Below, in pieces: positions 39,974 to 46,652 of a stretch of 47,969 bases of DNA. A program made the position numbers and the translations under genes. How positions within the stretch are numbered: position 1 is the stretch's first letter; each line of letters opens with the position of its first letter. Where the stretch lies: NCBI GenBank assembly GCA_902803375.1, contig CADCPN010000023.1:1-47969 (forward strand). The letters run 5' to 3'. The notes beneath the pieces were generated by a model, which worked only from the letters and a program-made list of their open reading frames with translations, was not told the DNA's origin and ran no database searches. The DNA comes from an uncultured Erysipelotrichaceae bacterium (lineage in GTDB: Bacteria; Bacillota_I; Bacilli_A; RFN20; CAG-826).

Positions 39974-40332
39974 CTACATTTTAGCGGGCTTTTGCTTAGG
40001 CGTATTCTTCGTCTGGCTCTTCTTTTTCGAGCGTTGGGCGAGCTCTTCGCTATAGGCCTCAAGCTACTCGGGTTCGACGAGGTCGCCTTTGTCGGCGACC
40101 GCCATCACGTCCTTGTCCCTTAGAACCAGTTGGAACCTGGATTCGCCGAAGAGTTCGAGCTTGATCGTGAACGGGGCGAAGATAGCCCAACCGAGTTCGT
40201 ATTCGATGCGAGAGAGCAACCGCGAAAGGACGTCGACCTCGTCCTCGAATATCGAATCGCCGAACTTGGATATTTCGTTGGCTTCCGTGGAAAGAAAGCC
40301 TTTGGTCAGCCAACCGTCGCAGACTCAATCGC
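39974..40332 (-). pseudogene. decayed unidentified gene inside the element
   Basis: The minus-strand frame reads FLSTEANEISKFGDSIFEDE, then LLSRIEYELGWAIFAPFTIK and LVLRDKDVMAVADKGDLVEP, a TAG at 40064-40066, then LEAYSEELAQRSKKKSQT to a TAG at 39974-39976. It has no start, and a TGA lies upstream. The sequence is protein-like, but I know no family. A 17 bp imperfect inverted repeat (about 40298-40314 with 40347-40363) at its 5-prime side hints at a further rearrangement. Confidence 0.45.
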
Positions 40333-40435
40333 CAAACCAAGCCCGTGGTTGGCTGAACAAAGGCATCCTCCGTTCGGCCGGAGTCTGCTGGGGCGGTTTG
40401 GTTTGGCGGGACTATTCTACCTCAAAAGAGCGTTC

Positions 40436-40462
40436 TATCAGTAGACATGTAAAACAGAGCCC
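40436..40462 (-). repeat. right terminal inverted repeat
   Basis: 27 bases, perfect inverse of 38304-38330, followed by AAAACG at 40463-40468. The flanks outside both repeats, rejoined without the element, form a palindrome-like hairpin (AATAGTGCC, AAAACG, GGTGCTATT), so the element entered a stem-loop. Confidence 0.85.
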
Positions 40463-40508
40463 AAAACGGGTGCTATTTCATCGGAATGAAGGTAGAAAGA
40501 CTTAGCAA

Positions 40509-40531
40509 TGTGCCTTTAGGCACACTTTTTT
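40509..40531 (+). terminator. intrinsic terminator
   Basis: Perfect stem TGTGCC (40509-40514) / GGCACA (40519-40524) with a TTTA loop and six T. It insulates the following gene from the mobile element. Confidence 0.8.
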
Positions 40532-40541
40532 AACGGCATTG

Positions 40542-40550
40542 TGGTAGTAT
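40542..40550 (+). promoter_or_regulatory. extended -10 for a nearly leaderless transcript
   Basis: TGG-TAGTAT ends ten bases before ATG 40561, giving a leader of only a few bases. No ribosome binding site is present. No clear -35. Confidence 0.45.
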
Positions 40551-40560
40551 AGCCGCGCTT

Positions 40561-41961
40561 ATGAAAAAGACTCTTAACGTAGACCCATACAAAGAATACA
40601 GGCTCCACTCCGTGGACAATGAAATCGAAATCGTAAAAAGCCAGCGCTGCGGCTGCTATTTTTGCCATTCTATCTTCTCTGCTAGAAGCGTGAAGGACTG
40701 GCTTAGCGATGAGCGCGGCGTATCCGCGATCTGCCCCGAATGCGGCATGGACACCGTTTTAGGCGACGCCTCTGGCATCCAAATCGATAAGCAGCTGCTT
40801 AAGAACATGTCCAAGCAATATTTCGGCGACGAAGTCAGCTTTGAGGCCGCCAGAGCCTATTGCATCCGCTACCTCGATTCCAAGATCAACAAGACAAAGC
40901 ATAACGAATACCTCTATGAGGAGTACCTCAAAAAGCTCGCCCTCTCTGGCGATGCCCCGGCCACCCTCGCCCTTTCTAAGCTCTACCAGGGCGAAGGCTC
41001 CTTCGTGAAGGAAGATGACCCCAAAGCCCTCAGCTACCTCGAGTCCCCTTTGCTATCCACCAACACCGTTGCCTTAACCGATATGGCCGCCCTCTATTTC
41101 CATGGCGACCTAGGCTTAGAGCAGGCGGAAGCCTATAAGAAGGGCTTCGAATGCCTAACCAAGGCTAGCGCCCTAGGCTCTTTGAAAGCCGTGTATCTGC
41201 TTAGTGATCTCTATCTCCAGGGCATTTATGTGGAGAAAGACCTATACTTTGCCTATAAGCTCCTCGACGAGAACTACAAAGACGTCTATGACACCTTCGC
41301 CTATGAGAGAAAAGGCTGCAATGATTTCCTCCAATTCAACTACCGTTTGGGCAAAATCTACGAGTATGGCGTCGGCACCGACAAGGATCAGATGAAGTCC
41401 ATGCGTTGCTTCCTCCTTTCTCTGCTTGCCCTTTCCTATCCCGCCACCGTCGATCCCATCGACCCGGAGGCCGGCAAAATCATCAAGGAAGACATCGAGA
41501 AAGAGGTCAAAGCCCTCGCTGATGCAATGCATCTCTCCAACGCTTCCCCAATCTACGACCAGGATACCTATTTCGACTCCTTCGCCGATGCTGGCGAGGA
41601 TTATTCTCCCAAAACCCTTAAAGTCGTCTCCTGGAACAAAGAAGAAGGCAAGCTCTCCTTCGACGTCGACTATAAGCTCACCCCGATCATCGTCGATATC
41701 GCGGGCCTATACTGCGGCTTTGTCTCCGGTTCCATCCGCTGGGATTTCGACCATATCGCCGAGGTGAAAACTTCTACGGGTGACCTTACCTTCGAAAAGG
41801 TGAATAATCCGAGCGACGAATTCTGGGAATTCACCCACGTTACCCCAGAAGGCGAGGAAGTGGTCGTCATGGCCATCCAGTTCTATAGCGACCCCGTTAA
41901 GTTCAAGGAACTGCCCATCGCCCAAAGGAAAGAGAAAAAATCCAAAAAAGAGGGAAAATAA
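40561..41961 (+). CDS. zinc-ribbon plus Sel1-like repeat protein
   Basis: 466 residues. The N-terminus has a four-Cys element of a recognisable but unnamed type (CGCYFCHSIFSA ... ICPECGMDTVLGDASG, about 31-75), often annotated only as cytoplasmic protein. Residues about 105-310 contain Sel1/TPR-like helical repeats (GDAPATLALSKLYQGEGSFV, LTDMAALYFHGDLGLEQAEA, LKAVYLLSDLYLQGIYVEKD, NYRLGKIYEYGVGTDKDQMK). The last 120 residues look like a beta-rich domain and a lysine tail. The next gene starts at the base after its stop, so it is coupled to the ABC exporter; the link is unexplained. Cytosolic scaffold is a reasonable guess. Confidence 0.75.
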   Translation: MKKTLNVDPYKEYRLHSVDNEIEIVKSQRCGCYFCHSIFSARSVKDWLSDERGVSAICPECGMDTVLGDASGIQIDKQLLKNMSKQYFGDEVSFEAARAYCIRYLDSKINKTKHNEYLYEEYLKKLALSGDAPATLALSKLYQGEGSFVKEDDPKALSYLESPLLSTNTVALTDMAALYFHGDLGLEQAEAYKKGFECLTKASALGSLKAVYLLSDLYLQGIYVEKDLYFAYKLLDENYKDVYDTFAYERKGCNDFLQFNYRLGKIYEYGVGTDKDQMKSMRCFLLSLLALSYPATVDPIDPEAGKIIKEDIEKEVKALADAMHLSNASPIYDQDTYFDSFADAGEDYSPKTLKVVSWNKEEGKLSFDVDYKLTPIIVDIAGLYCGFVSGSIRWDFDHIAEVKTSTGDLTFEKVNNPSDEFWEFTHVTPEGEEVVVMAIQFYSDPVKFKELPIAQRKEKKSKKEGK

Positions 41962-43713
41962 ATGGAAGCTGCCAAGAAAATGACGGCTCTAGGACCTTTG
42001 AAGAAGTACCGCTTCAAAGTCTTCTTAGCGCCGCTACTTAAGATCATCGAGTGCATCTGCGAGCTTCTCGTGCCATTCCTTGTGAAGGCCATCATCGATA
42101 ATGGGCTCAGCGAGAACGGCTCGCATTACCATGATCAAAATTACATCGTCTATCTTTGCCTCGCCATATTCGCTCTCGCTTTGCTAGGTTTCTCCTGCAC
42201 GATGGTCACCCAATACGTCGCCTCGAAGACCACGACCGATTTCTCCTATGACCTGAAGAAGAACCTTTATCATCAGATCAACAGGGTTTCCGGCCAGCAA
42301 CTCGATAGCTTTGGCAAGAACAAGGCCCTCAACCTCGTGAATAACGACGCTTTCTCTTTGCAAAACGGCGTCCATATGTTCATGCGCCTCCTTGTCCGCG
42401 CCCCCTTCTTAGTCGTCGGCTCGGTTGTGGCAAGCTTTCTGGTCAACTGGATCGCTGGGTTTATCGTCCTAGGCTCCTTGCTGCTTTGCGCGATAGTCAT
42501 CGCGGTTGTCGTCATCTCCACCCCGAAGCAATACACCAAGCTTCAGAATGAGCTCGATAAGCTCTCCTCCTCCGGCGATGATGCCATCTCTGGCGCCAGA
42601 GTCATCCGCGCCTTCAATAAGCAAGAGAAGGAGAACGAGGATTTCCAGAAAGAATCCGAATCCTACCGCAAGCAGGCTCTTCTGCTCTCTAGAATCAACG
42701 CCTGCATCAACCCGCTTACCTTCGCCTTCGTCAACCTAGGCATCGTCGCGGTCTTGTATCTTGGCCAATATGGTGGCCCTGCCAACCAGATCATCACCGT
42801 TGGCGCCATCGTCGCCCTCATCTCCTACCTTACCCAATCCCTCACCGCCCTTATCCAGTTCACCCGTTTGGTGACCTCCCTTTCTAAGGCCTATGCCTCT
42901 AAGAAGAGGATCGATGCCTTCCTCGCGATCGAGCCGGATATCTATGATGGCGCGCTAGAGGTCGAGCCTGAAATCAAAAAGGGCGAGACCCTATACGAAT
43001 TAAAGGATGCTTCCCTTTCCTTTGGCGGGGAAGCCAATGTCCTCGATGGCATCTCCTTTAAGCTTGCTAAAGGCGAGTCTCTTGGCATCATCGGTGGCAC
43101 TGGCTCTGGCAAGTCCACGCTTTTATCGCTACTACTCCGCTATAACGACGTCACCTCCGGCGAAGTCATCTATAAGGGCCATAACATCAAAGACAGCAAG
43201 CTCTCCTCCATCCGCGGCGACATCGCTTTTGTTTCCCAGAAGCCGCAGCTATTCAAAGGCACCATCCGCTCCAACATCACCCTTGGCAACCCCAATGCGA
43301 CGGAGGAGGAGATCGAAAAGGCCCTTTCCGATTCCCTAGCCAAGGAATTCGTCAGCCATTACGAAGATTACATCGACCACGAAGTCGAGGAAAACGGCGC
43401 CAACTTCTCCGGCGGGCAGAAGCAGAGGATCCTCATCTGCCGCGCCTTGCTAAGCAACCGCCCCCTTCTTATCCTCGATGATTCCACGAGCGCCCTTGAC
43501 TACAAGTCTGACCTTCTCGTTAGGCGCGCCATCAAGGCAAGGGAAGGGCTAACCACCATTCTCGTCTCCCAGCGCGCCACCTCCATCAAGGACTGCGATG
43601 ACATCCTCGTCCTAGACGAAGGGAAGCTCGTTGGCGAAGGCAAGCACGAAGAGCTTCTCGCCCGCTGCCCGGTCTACAAAGAAATCTATGAAGCGCAGGT
43701 GAGCCAAGAATGA
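41962..43713 (+). CDS. heterodimeric ABC exporter, degenerate-site subunit
   Basis: 583 residues: a six-helix exporter membrane domain (about 1-330) and an ATPase domain. Walker A GGTGSGKSTLL is at about 377-387 and the signature FSGGQKQR is canonical. Walker B ends LILDDSTSALD with Asp instead of catalytic Glu, and the switch residue is Gln (VSQRATSI) instead of His. These changes define the non-catalytic half of heterodimeric exporters such as TM287/288 and BmrCD. It pairs with the next gene, overlapping by four bases (ATGA). Substrate (drug, lipid or peptide) cannot be deduced. Confidence 0.92.
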   Translation: MEAAKKMTALGPLKKYRFKVFLAPLLKIIECICELLVPFLVKAIIDNGLSENGSHYHDQNYIVYLCLAIFALALLGFSCTMVTQYVASKTTTDFSYDLKKNLYHQINRVSGQQLDSFGKNKALNLVNNDAFSLQNGVHMFMRLLVRAPFLVVGSVVASFLVNWIAGFIVLGSLLLCAIVIAVVVISTPKQYTKLQNELDKLSSSGDDAISGARVIRAFNKQEKENEDFQKESESYRKQALLLSRINACINPLTFAFVNLGIVAVLYLGQYGGPANQIITVGAIVALISYLTQSLTALIQFTRLVTSLSKAYASKKRIDAFLAIEPDIYDGALEVEPEIKKGETLYELKDASLSFGGEANVLDGISFKLAKGESLGIIGGTGSGKSTLLSLLLRYNDVTSGEVIYKGHNIKDSKLSSIRGDIAFVSQKPQLFKGTIRSNITLGNPNATEEEIEKALSDSLAKEFVSHYEDYIDHEVEENGANFSGGQKQRILICRALLSNRPLLILDDSTSALDYKSDLLVRRAIKAREGLTTILVSQRATSIKDCDDILVLDEGKLVGEGKHEELLARCPVYKEIYEAQVSQE

Positions 43714-45464
43714 AACCGACAACGAATAAAAAAGCGGCCTTGGACATCAAGGCTCTTCTCCCTTACCTAAAGGGTTCCTATCTCTCCATCTTCCTCAGCT
43801 TCATCTTCGCGACCATCAGCGTCGGCGCCAAGATGGCCATCCCCTTTGTCAGTGGCCTAGCCATCGAGAAGATGAAAAACGGTGACTTCGAGATCATGGG
43901 TCACCTCTATCTCATCCTGATCTTCATTGCCGTCGGCGCCTTGTTCCGCTACCTCTTCGACTACGTGACTAGCTTCCTCGCCCAGAAGGTCGTCAAGAGG
44001 ATGAGGGATCAGCTCTTCAATTCCCTTGTCGCCACTTCGATCGGCTACATCGATACCCATGAGCACGGCGACCTCCTTCTCCGCCTCATCAACGACATCG
44101 AAAACGTCCAGACCGGCCTCATCACCGGCGTTGGGGCGCTATATGAAGGCGCGGTGCAGATTCTCATCACCCTCGTCTTCATGTTCATGCTGAACTATCT
44201 ATTGGCGCTTACCGTCATCCTCCTTACCCCAATCAGCGTCGTCGTCTCCAAATTCATCTCCTCCCGCAACGCGAAATACTTCCGCGCCCAGAATAAGTCC
44301 ATGGGTGAGCTAACCGCTTTCTCCCTTGAGTCCATCACCAACATCGAAGCCATCCAATCCTATGGCCTAGAAGAAAGCAAAGAGGAGAAATTCGAATCCC
44401 TCAATTCCGGCGTTAAGTCCTCTAACTTCAAAGCTTTGTTCGCCGCAAGCTGGATCAACCCCTCCACCCGTTTGGTCAACAACACGATCTACGCCTCCAT
44501 CATCTTCCTTGGGGCGCTGCTATTGATGCACGTCTCCGATTGGAACTTCGTCGCTGGTGGCTTCACCGTCGGCGCCCTCTCTTCCTTCCTCACCTATTCC
44601 TACCAGTACATGACCCCGTTCAACGAAATCGCTGACGCGGCCATGGACGTCTTCTATGCCTCGGCCTCCCTTGAGCGCATCAACGAGACCATCCATGCCA
44701 AGAAGGATGTCGATGAGGGCAAGATGTCCCTAGGCAAATCTATCGATACCTTAGAAGCCAAGGATATGAACTTCAGCTACGATGGCAAGAGGATGATCAT
44801 CAAGGACTTCAACCTCGATGTCTATAAGGGCCATAAGATCGCTCTTGTCGGGCCAACGGGATGCGGCAAGACCACGGTCATCAACCTCCTCATGAGGTTC
44901 TATGACTCCCAGACCGGCGGCTTCTACATGAATGGCATCGACTCCAAACTCACGCCAAAGCAAGAGATGCGTTGCCATATCGGCATGGTTCTCCAGGAGA
45001 CCTGGCTAGAAAGAGGGACCATTGCCCAAAACATCGCCTTCGGCAAACCCGAAGCCAGCATGGAGGAAATCGTTGCAGCCGCGAAGAAGGCACACGCCGA
45101 TGAATTCATCCGCCGCATGCCCAAAGGCTACGATTCCATCGTCTCCAACGCCTCCGGCATGTCCATGGGCGAGAAGCAGCTTCTCTGCGTAGCCCGCATC
45201 ATGCTTATGGAGCCGGAGATCGTCCTCCTCGATGAAGCGACTAGCAACATCGACCTTCGCACCGAGCTCGCCCTCGCCGGCGCCTTCGATGAGCTCATGA
45301 AGGGCAAGACCTCCCTCGTCGTCGCCCATAGGCTCTCCACCATCAAGAACTCCGACCTCATCCTGGTCATGAAGGATGGCGAAATCATGGAGCAGGGCAA
45401 CTTCAAGCAGCTGATGGATAAAAACGGCTTCTTCGCCGATCTCTATCGTTCTCAGCTTGCCTAA
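43710..45464 (+). CDS. heterodimeric ABC exporter, catalytic-site subunit
   Basis: 584 residues with exporter membrane domain (about 1-330) and ATPase domain: Walker A GPTGCGKTTVINLL (about 380), Walker B IVLLDEATSNID with the catalytic Glu, and switch VAHRLSTI with His. Its own signature is degenerate (MSMGEKQ rather than LSGGQ). Because each ATP site combines one subunit's Walker motifs with the other's signature, this subunit's altered signature completes the degenerate site of its partner, while its Walker Glu with the partner's SGGQ makes the working site. The pattern is internally consistent and strongly supports a functional heterodimer. A terminator follows. Confidence 0.93.
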   Translation: MKPTTNKKAALDIKALLPYLKGSYLSIFLSFIFATISVGAKMAIPFVSGLAIEKMKNGDFEIMGHLYLILIFIAVGALFRYLFDYVTSFLAQKVVKRMRDQLFNSLVATSIGYIDTHEHGDLLLRLINDIENVQTGLITGVGALYEGAVQILITLVFMFMLNYLLALTVILLTPISVVVSKFISSRNAKYFRAQNKSMGELTAFSLESITNIEAIQSYGLEESKEEKFESLNSGVKSSNFKALFAASWINPSTRLVNNTIYASIIFLGALLLMHVSDWNFVAGGFTVGALSSFLTYSYQYMTPFNEIADAAMDVFYASASLERINETIHAKKDVDEGKMSLGKSIDTLEAKDMNFSYDGKRMIIKDFNLDVYKGHKIALVGPTGCGKTTVINLLMRFYDSQTGGFYMNGIDSKLTPKQEMRCHIGMVLQETWLERGTIAQNIAFGKPEASMEEIVAAAKKAHADEFIRRMPKGYDSIVSNASGMSMGEKQLLCVARIMLMEPEIVLLDEATSNIDLRTELALAGAFDELMKGKTSLVVAHRLSTIKNSDLILVMKDGEIMEQGNFKQLMDKNGFFADLYRSQLA

Positions 45465-45474
45465 GCTAACAAAT

Positions 45475-45512
45475 AGGACGTCGCTTCCTCGCGGCGTCCT
45501 TTCTCCTTTTTC
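45475..45512 (+). terminator. intrinsic terminator after the ABC exporter
   Basis: AGGACGTCGC (45475-45484) pairs with GCGGCGTCCT (45491-45500), one G-U pair, six-base loop, then a T-rich tract. Confidence 0.8.
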
Positions 45513-45541
45513 CCTTACCTTGCTATGGGTAAGGGTTTTAA

Positions 45542-45815
45542 TTAACGGGAAGCACTAGATGCGCCTTCGTTGCTTTTGCAAGATAATGGTTTAACTTCTA
45601 GATAAGAAATGGACAGGGCATTGTCCACTTTCTCTTGATTAGCGCAAAGCTGCCTTTTCTCTTTCGGATACGATTCCGACACCGCCTCGTCGATGCCGTC
45701 TATCGCGTCCTTGATTAATTCGCTAAAAATGTTCCTGCAGGACTCCTTTCCAATCTTTGCAGCAGAACGATTGCGCTAGGAATCCTGCTTTTTCGCGCTC
45801 CGGCGCGACTAGGGG
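45542..45815 (-). pseudogene. frameshifted remnant of an unidentified gene
   Basis: The minus strand reads GFLAQSFCCKDWKGVLQEHF and then, after a frame change near 45730, SELIKDAIDGIDEAVSESYP to a TAA at 45542-45544. Both pieces look like coding sequence, but no family was recognised and no start exists. Confidence 0.35.
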
Positions 45816-45864
45816 CCTAAGGAAAGGATGACTCCTGCGTCGTCATTTGCACAACGATTTGGCT

Positions 45865-45878
45865 ACTACCCGGGTAGT
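45865..45878. promoter_or_regulatory. perfect 14 bp palindrome
   Basis: ACTACCCGGGTAGT is a perfect dyad, about 93 bases before the SUFU-like gene and near the point where codon use changes. It may be an operator or a recombination scar. Confidence 0.4.
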
Positions 45879-45970
45879 TAAACAATGACAAATGAAAGAG
45901 AGCTAGATGCACTATGGGGTGATAATCCAATTATTATGCCTACGCAAGCTTTAATATAGGAGTGATTATT

Positions 45971-46639
45971 ATGTTAGGTTCAGGTGAAAAAGAAGTGGTT
46001 TTTAAGGCGAGCAACAAGAAGCATCAAAAGCTATATGACCATTACGTTGAGAATTTTAAACAGGAACCATTTTTTTGCTTGAGGCTTAAAAAGAATGTCC
46101 TATCGGATGAAATGAAACCTGTCACCACTCTCGTGTTTGAGCCAACAGAAGATATGCCATTTTGGAAACTATGCACCATTGGCGCAAGCGACTACCTAAT
46201 GCCTGAACGTGATATTGGCTGGGGACGAAAGGCAAACCAGCGAAACGAATACATGATGTTTATCGATCCAGAAGTCGAAATAAGCCAAGAGAAAACGGAA
46301 TGGCTATCATTGAATTCGTTACTCTCGGCTACAGCTGAATACGCATTTAATGCGAAAGAGAACATTACGGCGTCCGATACCATCGATATGCAAATCAAAG
46401 GCAAATACTGCGGAACTGTATTATTGCTCCCAGAAATATTTAAATCTCCAAGCATAGTTAAGTGCTTTGTTTCCCAACATAAATTCATAAGCATCTTTCA
46501 AGTAATGCCGATAACGAGAGAGTTGCTTACAAAGAAACTCAGAAAGAAAGCCAACGGTATTTATTGGCTTATGGAGCATTTTTATACGCACGACGATGAT
46601 TACAAACTCATATCGTCCAAACCGTTTGCAACGTTATAA
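45971..46639 (+). CDS. SUFU-domain-like protein (possible immunity protein)
   Basis: 222 residues from ATG 45971, eight bases after AGGAG (45958-45962); the GTG at 45962 overlaps that site and is rejected. The pattern resembles the suppressor-of-fused (SUFU) domain: TTLVFEPTEDMPFWKLCTIGASDYLMP, an acidic NEYMMFIDPE strand, WLSLNSLLSATAEYAF, and a C-terminal VMPITRELLTKKLRKKANGIYWLMEHF like the SUFU PLTPEEL helix. Bacterial SUFU proteins often act as immunity proteins in polymorphic toxin loci. No toxin is visible here. Codon use is more AT-rich than the genes to the left. Confidence 0.6.
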   Translation: MLGSGEKEVVFKASNKKHQKLYDHYVENFKQEPFFCLRLKKNVLSDEMKPVTTLVFEPTEDMPFWKLCTIGASDYLMPERDIGWGRKANQRNEYMMFIDPEVEISQEKTEWLSLNSLLSATAEYAFNAKENITASDTIDMQIKGKYCGTVLLLPEIFKSPSIVKCFVSQHKFISIFQVMPITRELLTKKLRKKANGIYWLMEHFYTHDDDYKLISSKPFATL

Positions 46640-46652
46640 AATAGAAGACAAA

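Larger units (their letters stand above)
38304..40462. mobile_element. 2.16 kb inverted-repeat-bounded element carrying Fic
   Basis: Perfect 27 bp inverted terminal repeats occupy 38304-38330 and 40436-40462 (outer end GGGCTCTGTT). The hexamer AAAACG is duplicated immediately outside, at 38298-38303 and 40463-40468, consistent with a target-site duplication. No intact transposase is present. Inside are a short reading-frame relic, a Fic gene between hairpin repeats, and a decayed unidentified gene. It is probably a non-autonomous or decayed insertion element that gained cargo. The family cannot be named from the ends alone. Confidence 0.8.

Noticed and set aside
40059-40444. Plus-strand frames of 104 and 138 residues and a minus frame of 93 residues
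   Set aside because: They are out of frame with the protein-like minus-strand sequence in the same place and show skewed, low-complexity composition typical of shadows.
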